Numbered from the stretch's first letter, positions 36,955 through 50,874 are shown. The stretch is 64,000 bases of DNA from Crotophaga sulcirostris (GCA_013397455.1 VYZB01000536.1:435671-499670); one strand, 5' to 3'. Translations and numbers: made by a program. The notes: a model not told the origin generated them from the sequence alone.

Positions 36955-37037
36955 AAGAAGAAACCTCTTTCAAGAAAAGAAACCTCTTTTTGAGAAAAGA
37001 AATCTCTTTTTGACTTGTAAAAACCTCTTTTGACAGC
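36955..37037 (+). repeat. Four-copy tandem repeat of about 20 bp
   Basis: The core AAA(C/T)CTCTTT occurs at 36961, 36980, 37000 and 37021, with AAGAA-type sequence before and TTGA-type sequence after most copies. Spacings are 19, 20 and 21 bases. An uninterrupted T run lies just to the left (about 36931-36946). On the minus strand a short open frame through it reads as repeated KRSF/KRDFF/ERGFF peptides, a by-product of the repeat. Confidence 0.85.
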
Positions 37038-40000
37038 TATGCCTTCCAATACCCAATGCAGCCTTGGACAGATGTGAATCTTTGGGTCCAAATATCCAGA
37101 CTGTTTTGAAAGGAAATTGCATCACTGTTTGCTCGCAACATATATCGTATTGTATTAATCCTGTGCTTCAGGGCATTCATTGGCTGCTTTTGGGCCAAGA
37201 AAGCTTTTTTTTTTTTCCTTTTCTCTCTTGATGTGTAAATTGGCATCTAGTTGTTTTTTTTGTTGTTGTTGTTTGTTTGACTTTTGTTCTGTTCCTCTAA
37301 TGACCATCCAACTGGAAATAGGCCCTGTGTCTAGACAGGATGCAAAAGCACAGTGTTGCACAGCTCCTGATGCCATTTGAAGTAAACTTATAGTTCAACT
37401 GTTGGACAGATTTAGGATCAGAATTTTTCTCTTTATCTAAGTGGTATAGGTAAGGGTTTTTTTATTCTTTTGTGTGTCGTTCTACATTGAAGGGCACAGT
37501 TTTTATCCAAGATCCCCCGTGAATATGCAAAGAAAAAAAATCCTACTATACTGGAACCTAGAATATTACCTTTGATTTATCCTGCTTCCTTTCTTTAGGT
37601 CATTATAGATATTTTTATTTTCTTTTATTGTAGGTATTTTTTGTTACCAATAAAAACTAAGGCAGTACCATAGCAGGAAGAAGATTATTTTTTAACCCAT
37701 TCAGGACTCTGCAGCTGCCTGCTAGTAGAGTGAAATGAATTTGTTGACCTAAGTTACCTTTTCAGACTGATGTTCCTATAGAAGTTGAATCCCACTTGCA
37801 GCACCATCATCACAATTCACCTCAGACCAATTTGATGCAAAAGTGTGCAGCAGAGCAGAATTCAGACTCTCTGTATGTAGATGCAAAATGACAAGCAGTT
37901 TTTTAAAGGCATGAGAATGTAACTCCAACAGCCAAGCTGATCACCTTTCTATCAGCTTATTACGTAGTGTCTGACTGACATTTCTCTAAAGGAATGATCA
38001 TGAGCACTATGTCAGACAAGACATCCAAGCAGTTAAGAAAAACTATTGAAGGCACGTTCAGGTTTGCTGAGACCTTACATTTAATCCAGACAACTCTTCT
38101 AAAGTGTGTTTTCTGAATTGCATAACATGCATCTAGCAAATAGAATGGACTTTTATAAATTGCTAAGGAAAAAAACCCAGTATGTGAAATGTGAGAACCT
38201 TGTCCTGCTCAAAATAAGTTTACCTGGTTCGTAATCCTCTTGTGCATACAGTTACAGCTCTGTACTGTGTTTTTCCAGCTTAAGGAAGATTTCCACCTTG
38301 GAAATTCAATACAATGTAAATGGTATTGTAACTGCTCAAAATATATTTAGCATATATGTATTTTTGACATGAGAATACCCCAATTTTGAATACATAAGGC
38401 AACAGTTAGAATCAGTCTGAAAATAAGATCTTTCTCTTACAATTTTTATGTCATAAACATGTCTATTTTTCATTCACAATCTTATCCTGAATTTCTGTCA
38501 AGTCTGGAAATATTTCAAGTAAATTCAGCTAAACAAAGAAATAACTTTTGTTTCAGATAAACAGAGTTTTCTGCTAATATCAATCCCGTGCAGTTGCTGG
38601 CTGGGTCACCACTCGTTATGTCTATTTTCTGCAGCTAATGCTGTTGTGGTTTAACCCCAGATAGAAACTAAATCCCACACAGCCCCTCAGATGATCTCAA
38701 ACATAAATCAGTACATTAAGTAGTCAGATATATTTGGTAAATCTAGAAGTCCATGGCATTTCTGAATTTCATCAAGATATGAATTTTGTACTATCACGAT
38801 TTTGACTGCTTTTATTCTCATTTTTTATGAATGATATAAAAATATGAGGTTTCTTTTGATTTCATAAAAAAGGTGCAGATCTTTTATTGTGAAAAAAAAC
38901 CCAGAAACTTATGCATGCTACCAACAACATTACCTTAGTGTTGCTTGAGCCATGATATGGGATATAAAAACAGTCTCACTTAGTACTAAAGTGCAGAAAG
39001 GCATGATAGAACAGGGATCTGAACCTTTGGTGTGAATGCCCAGCTTGACATCAATGGAAATGGTTGATGGTAAGAGCAATGAGCCATATGCTTTTAGAAA
39101 TATGCTTTAGATTAGGAACACCAAAAGACTTTCCTTGGAGACTGGCATTTATGACAAGAACCTACAGGCTGGCCTGGCAGGGAATGGGAACCTCTACACC
39201 CTTTCTCAAGAGGTCAGCGCGTCATAAGACCTGAAGTAATTTTTTCTTTTAGGTGCTGTGAGATTCTCATCTCAGGCTTTGCCATGGCAGAAGCCTGCCT
39301 TTCAAAATACTATTGCCACAACCTGTTATCTTTCAGAAAACATCACTACCTGCAATGCATGTCCTTTTTGGTTCCTGAGTTTTTCAAATGGATGACAAGC
39401 CTGGCACTGCCTCTTCTACAGTGTGTAAGAGAGTTTGTGGTGCACCGCACTGTGCTAAAGTATGAATCTGCATTTTCCATGTAAATCCATGCCTGGATGA
39501 TGGTAGATATTATCCACAATATTTTAGGATGCCTACTATCATGACTAGTTTCTGACCTTATAATGGCTGCTAGGAAGACTATTTATGGAAATATGTCATT
39601 AGCCCTAAATTTGTTTATCAGAAGTGATTAATAGGCATAATTGTCTGCTAGGTAAATGAGAAGTTACAGCATCTCATAAATTGATTTCTAATGATGCACA
39701 GCTCCTGCACATTCAGACACAAAGCCAGAGATCAGACTAATTTAACAGTAACAAAAACCTTTACATTTTTTGTGATGTTCCAATATAATTTTTAAAAAAA
39801 TGCAGTAAGTGCATCCCTCTCCAGAAGCAGCACAGCAAGACTGGGTGTTGAATATGACTGTCCACAACCCATTTCCGGCTGTGAACCGAAATATCACCTT
39901 CAGCAAATACAGTCTCAGGATGGAGACCCATGAGCCTAGGTAGCTCAGATACAAACTCAGGTCTGATGCTCCCCGCCTTTCCTCCCCTCACCCCCTGCCA

Positions 40001-40721
40001 CCATTGCTGAATCCTTTCAAAGCTCATCTTCCAAACTTGGCTACATCAAGCTTCTCCCTGCTTGGAGACCATCCTAGTGACCTCCATATCAAAGTTCCAC
40101 CTTCAAATGGCCAAACTGCAGGTGACTAATCCTGATCTTCCCCTGTAAGCATTGTCCAGTACATAGCTAATTCGTATTTAGTACCAGAGGGCATCCAGAG
40201 TTCACATGTATGAAATATTTTGTTTCTTTGCCTTAAAAAAATCACTTAAAATCCAGAATTGTGACAAGGATGAACAGGGTCAATATAATGACCTACATTT
40301 TATGTCTTTGCCTTTGTTTAAACTTAAAGCACGTGAAGTTGGATCCTCACGTTACAATGTTTTAGTCCCATAAAATTCTAAATTCCAGCTAAAGGAAATT
40401 AAAAATGTGTCTTAAATTCTTTATTTCTTTCCACACTCTCTAAGCTGTCTTTTCTAAACTGCCTTGGGCAAATCCCTTAGGAAAAGCTGATTGGCAAATG
40501 GCCATGGTTTCTTTTTGTTCTAATTAAAACCAAGTTGGAAAAAAGCATTGCATTCAACTTTGTTAAGAGTAGGAGCATGACATTGGGGTGTGTACTCATC
40601 AGGAACACCTATTTGTCTTAATTCCTGCCCAGTCACTTTAAAAGACATCTGTTCTAAACCCTGTGATGCAACACTTGGGTTGTCCTGATGCTGTATTTTT
40701 GATGAGCTCATTATTCAGCGA

Positions 40722-41147
40722 GCCACAGAATTGTTTATGTTGGAAAAGACCTTTAAGATCATCAAATCCAACCATAAACCTAACACTGCCAAGTCCACCA
40801 CTAAACCATGTCCCTAAGCACTACATCTACCCGTCTTTTAAATACCTCCAGGGATGGTGAGTCAACCACTTCCCTGGGCAGCCTGTTCCAAGGCTTGACA
40901 ACCCTTTCAGGGAAGTAATATTTCCTAATATTTAGTCTAAACCTCCCCTGGCGCAACTTGAGGCCATTTCTTCTTGTTATTTGGGAGAAGAGACCAGCAC
41001 CTCTTCTAGCCTCCTTTCAGGTAATTGTAAAGAGCAATAAGGTCTCCCCTCAGCTTCCTTTCCTCTAGACTAAACAACCAGTTTCTTCAGCCTCTCCTTA
41101 TAACATTTGTGCTCCAAATCCTTCACCAGCTTCGTGGCCCTGTTCAT
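40722..41147 (-). mobile_element. CR1 LINE 3' fragment (about 425 bp), inverted
   Basis: Read on the plus strand it begins CACAGAATTGTTTATGTTGG, AAAAGACCTTTAAGATCATC, continues CCAAGTCCACCACTAAACCA, ACCTCCAGGGATGGTGAGTC and TAAACCTCCCCTGGCGCAAC, and ends with AAGGTCTCCCCTCAGCTTCC and CTTCACCAGCTTCGTGGCCC. This is the exact inverse order of the copy at 12329-12762, and it ends at the equivalent point. It is well preserved, so it is a fairly recent avian-type CR1 insertion, truncated at its 5' end. Confidence 0.95.
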
Positions 41148-44100
41148 CAAATAAAGCAGGGAAAACAAAGAGCCAGATTCTTATTTCCGTTGCAGTGATA
41201 TAAATCCACAAAGGCTAATGGAATTATTGTAGATTTATGCTCTGGTGAGTGCAGGATTTGGGCTAGCAGCTCTATAAATTCTCTATAGCAGGACAGATAT
41301 ATACGCCATGTAAGCCCTGAACCATCTGGCTTGTCTGAGTGAGCGGGAGCTTTTTAGGAAGTTCCTTCTGGCTCTAATTGAATATGGTTTGCTATTTCTT
41401 TCCCCATTCCTGCCATTGACTACAATGGTCCCTTTCTTACAAATTCTAATTATTTCATGAGCTGTACAGCACTTGACTGGATTTTACTTCATTAAAATGG
41501 AGAGACTATATAAAAAGTTGAACTGGTTGCAGCTTATGTGAAGAGAAGGGAGGAAAGCCACAAGATCTTCATTCAACAGAAGAGCAGAGATTTGTGGCAG
41601 CAAGGGACTGCTAGCAAAGGAAGGTCTTTGGAATTAAAGGTGAAATGCAAGCTGATATTGAAAGTCTTGATTGTAAACCATCAGAGGAGCCTATAGACTA
41701 TAGCAGTAATGATAGCTGGTAGTAGGCACTCCCTTTCTGGAAAAAAACATAGCTGTACAGATCGCATATAACCTAAATTACAAATGCTATTGCCTTTATT
41801 GCCTTTTGTGCAAAGTTATAACCAAGACTGTCAGGATTAAGAGAAAAGGGGGGCGGGGGGGAAGATTTTTTACGACAGATATTAATTCACAGGCATGTCA
41901 AGACCAAGACAACACAAATTTTCAGAGGTTTGGGAAAACAAAGAGACTTTCCCAAGTAGTTTACTAGTTTTAGAAAGTTTTTTGTCAGCTTGAAGTGGTA
42001 AGGTTTAAAGGGCACTGAGCAGTGCCCTGAGCATATTTCAGAAATGTCTGCCTTGTTTTCAGTTAGAACTGAAGCAGAGCTCCTGATGTGTGTCATTCTT
42101 TCATGGTTACAGAAATGCATGGAAGGCTAAAGGGATCAACAAGTTTTGGAAAGTCAATAGAGTGATAAAGCATGTTAGCCAATGTTCAGTCAACCAAACT
42201 CTTCGATTAGCTCAGGCTTCCAGTGTTCTTTTTCCAGGATAAATTATTTGCTGGCTCTGAAAACCTCTGACCTTACTTTACCTTTAGGATAGCTTTACCC
42301 TCCCATTGTTTATCTTCTGAAAAAAAGCATTTGTTTTTAGAAAAGAGACTTGCTTTTTAGAATGGCCATATAGTATCTGGCACAAACTTTCTCAGTACAT
42401 TTAGAAAGGTGCATGATGTTTTACAAGAGACCGATTTGAGTGACAAAACTAACACACCAAACTCATTGACCTTTTTTAAGGAAAATCCTTTGTGTCAAAG
42501 GCAGTATTCATGTGATCACTGTGATATTTGTAATATATTAAATAAACTCTTAGGTTTCTAGCATAAGCATTTCACACAGCTGAAGCAAAGAAACCATATG
42601 TTGTTCTTGATTACTTTTGTGAAACATTACAACCATTCAAGTATAATATAAAAATAGGACCAGTGATGAGCCCAAAGTCTTTGGCAGATCTTGTACAATA
42701 GTTTATGAAAACAATAGTTTTCCTTCATATAGTAACTTGCATCAGTCTTTCATAGTATCCATCTAACAGCTGAGTTATTTTGTGGAGAGAGGGAGAATGG
42801 CAAACCCAAGTTAGAGCATTGATAAGAACCCACCTTATTGAGGAGAAGAGTGGCATAAAGCAGAGATCAGAGCTTTCGTTTGTTTCTTCCCTTAATCATT
42901 TATCACTACAACATTATTCCAAATTTCACAAACACAAGTCTTCATTTTTAAAGCATACTTCACTGAATTCCAGCAGTGCTACCTGTCCCAGTCAGTGCCA
43001 AACCTTCCTTTTTGGTCAGCCACGCCATTTGCTAGCCCAGCTGTTGAGACATCTGGAAGTCAGCAGACTGAGTACGAGACTCCTTCACTGCCTCCCTGCT
43101 GTGTGTCCTTCCAACACCCCCATCAGTCCACAAGACCAACATAATCCAGCTGTCTCTGGCTTTGTTCTCGCATTTTGCTTTGCAAAAAAAACTGTTGGGA
43201 GCAAGTCACCGCTGATTTTGTGTGTGTTTTTTTAACTGAATGTGCATTAGAGAGTTTGAAAGAAGTTCACTGTTCCAGTATATTGCATTAGACCAGGGTA
43301 TATGATTGTTTTCGCAGTGGTAGGCATTAGTAGGCTAGAAATACTCAACAGAGATTGCGCTGGGTAGTGTTAGGAAATATGCTGATCAGATGGCAGTGCA
43401 AACTTGTTAAACATACAGCCTTAGCTTTTTAAAAGCATCATGCAGCAACCAGCATACATATACCCAGTTCTCAATTACTTGTGGGCAGATGGCAAAGTTG
43501 CTAACTGAATGCCTTGTGCCTTTTCTCAGTCACCCTCTTTCAGTCCCTGGTTTCATGGTGGTACAACTTTATCCATTGTATTTGTGTAAATGTCATAGGT
43601 TGAGCAATGTTAAAAAGGAGTGTTTGAAAGCACTCCAAAAAGGTGCTGGCAAATGATGAGCTATGCTCTTTATTGCTTAGTTGTTTTGAAAATGTCCAGA
43701 GATCCTCGTTTCTCATTTTGGAAACGTAATATTGCTTTATGTTTATTATATTAGCTCTTTCAAAACACTTTCCTTCTTCATCTTACTTTTGCTAGGATTT
43801 AAAATTTCATAGCTTTGTTTGTATATTGTATTTCTGCTGTTGAATGTAAATCTTCTTCTGTCCCTCCCAAGATACTTCGAGATCAGATTTTATGCAAAAC
43901 AATTTTTCTCCTCTGATTTACTTTGCAGATATGATGAGCCCAGAAAAGCTAGAAATACTTTGAAAACAGAACAGAAACCTTACCCTTTGCTAGGACCTTT
44001 ACTTTGGTAAGATGTGTTGAACTGACTGTAGCTGATCAGGGTATCAGCTCTCCCCTCACACACTCACAGATGCTCGGCTCTAATCTGTTGGCATAATGTC

Positions 44101-44863
44101 ACAGACAGTTGCACCCTAACCTGGTTCTGTCAGTATGGCTTGGGTTAGGGGAAACGCTGTATTTAAGCACAGTTCTTTTTTTTTTTTTTAATCTGCATCA
44201 TCCATAGAGACTCCATCAGAGAGAGCAAGGGAGCAACTACTTGCAAGGAGAAGATAAAAAATCTAAGGAAGCTGAAGTATCCAGCTCTGATCTGGGCTAG
44301 GTTAGAAATAGTCTTGCTTCACAGGAAAGTATCAAGAGCACATTCAAACTCATAATACTAAATGCTTTTTTGCAAGTTTTTTTTTTTACAAATTTCAATA
44401 TGAATAAATAACTAAATAACCTTCACAGAAACTCATGCAAAGAAATCTGAAGAGGATTTATGCCAACCCTCTCAATAATCTCATATTGCAACAGAATTTA
44501 GTGGCAGCTTTGAATATGGAACAATTACTCCTATTTCTTAAGAGGCGGAGCTTGAAATACTGTTATCTGCATCAACATATTCATTCAAATCAAGAAAATT
44601 TTATGTCAGTGTTTTCTATGTAAGACTCTGAGCATTTTTTTTGTGACTATGCCAATGTGTTTTTTACCTGGAGAAAGCGGTCTCAAACCACAAAAGAACA
44701 AGTTATTGGAAAGCACATTCTGAGGGTCCTGGTATCCTGTAACTTACAGCTCTGCTAATTAAATGTTTAGTCCGTGCTCTGTGTTTTTGTTAAATTTCTC
44801 TTTATTTAATCTCTCTCTACATAAATCCTCATAATAAATAATTGTGAATAGTGCAATTGGCTA

Positions 44864-44880
44864 GTCTCTAATTAGGAGAC
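44864..44880. promoter_or_regulatory. Inverted repeat around a TAATTA homeodomain core
   Basis: GTCTCTAATTAGGAGAC has 5-bp arms (GTCTC and GAGAC) around CTAATTAG, a palindromic paired-type homeodomain site. The flanks (44800-45060) are rich in further TAAT and AATTA cores. Candidate site only. Confidence 0.3.
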
Positions 44881-45365
44881 GAAAACACTTAGTGATGCAT
44901 GAACTACAGGTTAATGTAGAGCAGTCTGTAAATCACTCAGCAGATTGTATTATTCTCCTTAGGCAATGGCTTTAGAAAGCCTGCCTAACATAATGAAATC
45001 AAAACAGTCTATCATTACATGCATATTTGTAATTAATAAGTACAAAACAAACATTCACTGAGTAAATCAGTGAAGTGATGTACTGTTAAAACACCACATG
45101 CCTGAGGTGTAGAAGTATTTTACAATACTGGATATTTAGTGTGTAGTATGAACGTGCAAAAGAGCTGAAAATAGTAAAGAAACAAAAGATTTCTAACTTT
45201 AATATCTCCCATTGTATTAAGACAAGATAATATAAGTTACATAATAATTTCTGGGGAATAGTTACTTCATTATCTCACTAATTAATTGAATCTTATCAAG
45301 GAAGAAATAATTGCATGTTAAAAGAAACCAGCAAAAGCTGCACATTAATGTTCCATCTTAAAAGA

Positions 45366-45386
45366 GTGAAATGCCTCATTTCACTT
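45366..45386. repeat. Perfect 9-bp inverted repeat, 3-base spacer
   Basis: AGTGAAATG and CATTTCACT flank CCT. The block after it (45400-45600) is less AT-rich than its surroundings and could be a conserved element. Confidence 0.85.
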
Positions 45387-45689
45387 CTGCTCTCTGAAGG
45401 GCTAAAGGCAGAACCCTGAGGCGTGGCCATAATTCGGGGTGGAAATGAATAAAAATAATTTACGTTTTGTTACCGGGATCCTGCTCCCAGTAATGCCTGA
45501 GATAAGTTCAGGTGGGAGTGGATTTGGTGCAGCAGCTTGGCAATAGTTGAACCAGCTAGTGGGCTGTAGGCTCTTTCATCTGTCAAGATTATGATTTTGT
45601 TTTGCTTTCATTTAATTCTATGCTATTTATCAGGTATCATCCATGCCACATGCATTTTTTTGCTAAGAATCCTCCCCTTTACTAAGCAA

Positions 45690-45745
45690 GGAATGACTTC
45701 AGTGCCTCAGTTTCCCTTTCTGTAATAATCTTCTTCATTTTGAGA
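45690..45745 (+). mobile_element. MIR-like SINE fragment
   Basis: AGGAATGACTTCAGTGCCTC followed by AGTTTCCCTTTCTGTAATAA matches the MIR segment CAAGTCACTT...TGCCTCAGTTTCCCCATCTGTAAAATGG, a well known landmark. Only about 50 bases are recognisable. Such relics are expected to be rare and very old in birds. Confidence 0.5.
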
Positions 45746-48700
45746 TTTACAGCCAGAGCTCCGTATTGTTACCCAAGACTCAATTCCTATGTGTAGTTTA
45801 CAGAGGTAGAACCGTCAAGCCAGCTTGTGGGGCATTCAGTGAACCAAAAGCAGCTGGGGCAAATTACTTACAACCTTTGAAAAGAAGTCTTGTTGGCCTT
45901 GATAATTCCTTACTTTACTTCCCCCTCTGTCAGAGCCGTAATAGTGCCTTTTTTGCTATAACTGTTGAGGTTTTCATCATTAATTTACCATAAGATTAAT
46001 CTTTTTCTTGTCTTGATTTTAATGATGACTGGTGGTGATGGGTTCCACCAGTGTTTGTGGTGTCATTGACCCAGTTTTGAACCCTTCTTCTTCCTGTTTA
46101 TATCTCTGCTGAGGCAAGCTGAGCAGAACTGAACACAGCATTCAAGGAAAGATTGATTTACACAATATTAGATTACTTACAGTTGTATTTTCTACTCCTT
46201 TCCTTCAATACTCCAACTTTGCTTTTAGGACCTCACATTGGATAGCAATGACTCCACTGACCTTTTCTCCATGGTGCCAAATGCTTTTTTTCAGTTCATT
46301 TAAAATTCAGCCACCCTGTATGAATAGTTAAGTACCTTTCAATTAATGTACAATGCATTTCACTTCTTAGCTTTTTAAAAATATTATGGCTCCAAACTGT
46401 TTTTTCTAATATTACCTAATTTTAAAACACAAGTTTTACTATCTCATTTTGCTGTCTGAAAAAGGTAATTTGTTAACTGTTTCATCTTATGTCTCTTATT
46501 TGATTTCTGATTCAGGATAACACTTTTCCTCTCGCTTCAAACCATAGTGTAATGACCATATGGCTTATTTAACAGGGATTTCATTAGAGAATATGTGAAT
46601 CCCCATGCTGATTATAAACAAAAGGATTTTTAGTTGTTACTTCAGAGTCTGCACACAGGGAATTCTACTGTATTAGAAAGGTATGGTTTATGTATGTGCC
46701 AAATTTTCCTCTATAGGGTATTTATAGTGCCAGTACTGAAGCATATTACAGACATTCAGTATTTTACAGCTTGAAATATTTTATTCAGTTCACCTGGCGC
46801 TGAAGCAAAGCTTATCCCCAGATAATCTATTATGCTTTCTTTCAAATGTTTCCTACAGCCCAGCCCTCCATATCATTGAAGTACCACAGTAGCTGATTCT
46901 ACTGTAAGTTCAACATTCATTTTAAATTCCTGGCACTACTCCCAGTGGAGCTATGTTAATTTGCAGCAGCTAAAAATACGGCCCAATAGTGCTGTTTGGG
47001 CGAATATACCCTCCTCCCGAAACAAAACAAAGCATTTCAATGCTTAGAGAACATTTGTCACATGTACAATGCTATTTAATAACACATTGACAAAGAACAG
47101 TATGATATCTAGAATGCTGTGATGAGTGCCCTTAATCTGCTTCAATAACAGCTTACAGTGCACTGAATTACCTGTTTGTTTTTATATAAAGCATATTAAT
47201 AACAATTTCAGAACTCCATTACTCATGGCTTTTTTTCTCCTGCTTCATAGGCAATAGCAGAAAGCTTCAGGTGTATCGTCTCAGCATATCCTAAATATCA
47301 GTTTTCCAAAGTCAAAACATTGGTAATAAACTGGAAAGTTTCACCTACTGGAAATCACCTTGTCAGAAATGGTTCATAATTATGGTAGGAGCAAAGCATT
47401 CTAGTGCTTTACAAAGAATGGAAACCTGAATTGTGAAGCAAAAGACAACCTCAGTTGCCTATTACCTGCCTCTACACAGGTCAGCCCCCAGCTCTGTGAA
47501 GGCTCACTGTGTCAAACGGATGCCACCTGCGTGTGCGGGGCCTGCCTTTGAATTTTTAGACAAGTATAAAACTCACGAGTAGAAATAAAAAATATAGATG
47601 AGAACCAGGAAGATAATTAAGACAAAGAACTTCAAAATTAAAAGAAATATATACACTTTTGCTTTTAAAAATAGACGACAAGAAGAATAAATGTAGTTAT
47701 TTTGAGGAGTAACTTATTCCCAGTGTGGTCCACTCCTACTAATTAGTTAAACTTTTGTATATTCTTCTCATGGATGGCCTTGTGATTTAAACAGATGCTA
47801 AAGTTCCCTCCTGAAAAGGACAGTCTTCTTGAACTGGGACTGATTACATGTCATGTCGATATGAAATGAAATCTTTTATAGAAAAGATGAAGCAGTATTT
47901 AGCTAAAAAATATTGAATTTTGAGGTAGGATGACTCTCTTAAGTATTGGAAGATGCACTATTAAAGAAAAATAGCTCAAATACAAAAAAACATACTCTGT
48001 GTGCATTGCTGACGCAAAATCATCCTGAAGTTCACTCTACCTAGGTCTTGGTGGAGAGCACAGGAATAAAAAGCAGAAGACCTGAATGCCTTTATGTAAC
48101 CACTTTGCAGGAAACAGCATCAGAGAACAAAATGAATCATTCATCCTACATAGAGAGACTTGCAGAGGTAAATTCAGGTTTTCAGGCTAAGAACTTCAGG
48201 CATCTGTGTCATTAGAGGTAGAGGAGTAAAATACCTCACAGGCTTCTGTGTTGGTGGTAAATCTTCCGTATTAAAGGGGAGCAGAATTTAATTCATGCTT
48301 TTCTGGCTGCAAAATCACTGCCTCAGGGACAACATTGCATCTAAATCCTGCCCTTTGGTCAATCTGTGTAGCACAAGGTATTAGAAAGACAGGTAGGATT
48401 TAGCCTATGTAATACATGTGGAGAAGAGCCTTAAACAACACATTACTAAAACAGAGTGGAGAAGTTACGTTTTCTTTTTCACCATCCATCATGGACCTGT
48501 TCCCTTTGTCTGTTTTTTAAGTCAGTGCCCTTTCTCACAGCAGTACTCTGCAGTCTGCTCCTCTTGAGAGATTTTGCCTTGCTACTGATATGACCCACAA
48601 CATGAAGAACTAACATGCTAGAGAAAATACCATCTTAAATCTGATTGATTGTTGCAAGACAGTGCACAGCTATTTGTAAAACATACATCCTGACTTAGCA

Positions 48701-50061
48701 AGGGCTTGAAGTTCAACAGTAGCATAGTATATAAGGTCCTAACAGTCTTTTAAAAAATCATTGTAAGTATCTAAATACAGTGTAAAAATGTTTAGTGGTG
48801 TCTCTGATAGTATTTGGAGATGATTTGAATTATATAAAGGTAGTTGGGATATGGTGCCATTCCCTGGACTTTTGTTCACATATTTTCCTCCTGGTACAAT
48901 AGTTATATTGCTGAAAATTACATTCAAGTAAGGATTTAAACAATTAAGCCTTCTGTAGTGTATATCATCACCTGAAAATATCTAAGCTATTCATTAATTT
49001 ATGTTTAATAATTCAGCCTATCTGTCACTTTTACGTAGATAAATCAAGAGGAAGACAAATTTTTTTTTAAAACATTTCTACAAATGCTGACAGGAGCAAA
49101 GACTCCTGAGAGTGCAAAGCCTCCTTGCAGTGCAAGCTAATAGAGAGTTAAAAAGCTGATCTCCATTCAGGACTGCATATTAAGATATTAATGAAATAGT
49201 TTCACCTCATATTTAGTCCTAGATCCAGCATCCGTCGTGTTTCCTGAAAGCTCCTAGAAGAGCTTGTTCCACAGTTATCTGATGTTTTCATCAACGAACC
49301 ATGAGCATATGGTTCACATCCGTAGAATAAAGATGGCAGCAAGATGAGTGAGGCAGTAAATAATGAGATTAGGGGCACGTTATTGATCACAGTCCAGCAA
49401 AATGTACTCTAATAAAGGCAAGTGCTGTGCAGTATATTTGGGTACAAAGAACACCAGCTGGGCCTACAGGGAGAGAGTTCATTGAATCAGTGGCTAGAAA
49501 AACCCAAGTGCCTCTTCACTAACCTGTTTCAATGTTGTGGCCATGGCATTTAATAACATACTTGCACATGCACCAAAAGTTATACTAAAATAAGCACAGT
49601 GGGAAGGCACAGTGCCTCTGAACACAGCATGGCTAGGACCGCTTCTAGAAACCTGTTCCTGAGTCTTGGCAGTGCCATTTGAGTAAGGATGTAAAAACTG
49701 CAGAGCAAAGGGGCCCACAAATAATTCAGATTACAAAAGACACAAGTTAAAATGTGGAGACTGAGGAGTACTACTGCATTTTTTTAAATCCAGTCCAGGA
49801 ACAAAACTTTTGTTCACATAGTGGTGGGTTTTCCAGTCTTGCAGACAAAAGCATTGGAACATCCAGTACCTGGAACTGAAGATGAACAACTCTGAACTCT
49901 AAAATGAGATGTAACGTCCTAGCTGTGAAGGTAGTTAAACATTGGATCAGTTTATCAGGAAGGCTGTAAGTTCATCACAGCCTTAGATTTTCAAGAAATG
50001 AATATGTGTCTTCCTATAAAATACGCTTTAACCCATCTTCTGAGCAAAAGTCTGCAGATAG

Positions 50062-50118
50062 AGAAGGTCAGACCAACTGATTATACTGGTCCCTACTGGC
50101 CATCAATTCCATGCAAGA
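50062..50118 (+). mobile_element. Old CR1 3'-tail fragment
   Basis: GAGAAGGTCAGACCAACTGA, TTATACTGGTCCCTACTGGC and CATCAATTCCATGCAAGAAA resemble the tail of reptile-type CR1 subfamilies (GGTCAGACCAGATGATCACAATGGTCCCTTCTGGCC, then a CTCTATGAATC end). This is a different, older subfamily from the copies at 12.3 and 40.7 kb. Confidence 0.7.
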
Positions 50119-50874
50119 AATCTGTGAAGAGCAGAGCTGAGATTTAATTAATCATATTTTCAAAATAAAAGCTTTTTATTCATGTTGAGTTTTGCTTCTT
50201 TCTTTTGTTCATGAGAGTGATTACCAATTCCATAGAGAAGAGTTTACAGTAAATACGAATAACAGCTCAGCAATAATAGTTTAAAGCTGAAGTATCATTT
50301 TACCATAAATACACAGTGCGGAGCCTGTGGTGGAATTATGTCATTTGGAACAAGTAATGCCTATAATCCACTTACTCCCTTCATTTTTTGTTCCTTTTAG
50401 TATTAATTCAATTTTTAATAGCATTGGAAAAACACAGCTGCTTCTTGTTGGAAAGATAGTTATTTTCTCTATATTTACAGGAATAATTGATTCAGTGAAA
50501 TGTAATCTATAAATCTGTTTTTTAAAAAGTGAAATTATATAGTGAACCATGTTCGTCCAAGTTGTTTCCAGGGAAGATGTGTCATTAACCCTTTTTCTCA
50601 TCCTGTGCATGGTTTTGTTCCAAATATGATTAAAAGGCTACTGTCAAGATTTAGACACGAGTATTAATCTTTATACAAATTGCTCAATTCCATTGTGGAA
50701 ATTTCCCACATTGTGTTCTATGTGATCTCGAGCAGAACTTTTACTGATAGATGTTCACACAGTGACTATCAAGAAACATTCGTGAACAAAATTAAAGACT
50801 AAAACAGGAGAGGAAACACATTTATATTTATACATCGTAGTTATATTTTCAAATAAGTTATTAAGGACTTTGTG

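Larger units (their letters stand above)
34215..40721. other. Intergenic DNA, no gene recognised
   Basis: AT-rich sequence with a short CA repeat (36291-36304), a T run followed by a four-copy tandem repeat (36931-37040), and a second T-rich and TTG-repeat patch at 37205-37275. There is no convincing coding sequence. Confidence 0.65.
41148..50061. other. Intergenic DNA, no gene recognised
   Basis: AT-rich. I note a purine-rich G patch at about 41848-41865, candidate regulatory motifs at 44864-44880 and 45366-45386, and a MIR-like fragment at 45690-45745. The 151-codon open frame at 42780-43235 resembles no known protein. No exon is supported. Confidence 0.6.

Noticed and set aside
42780..43235. 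151-codon plus-strand frame
   Set aside because: It starts at a TTG, has no known motif and low-complexity Ser/His/Leu composition; no splice or promoter context supports a gene.
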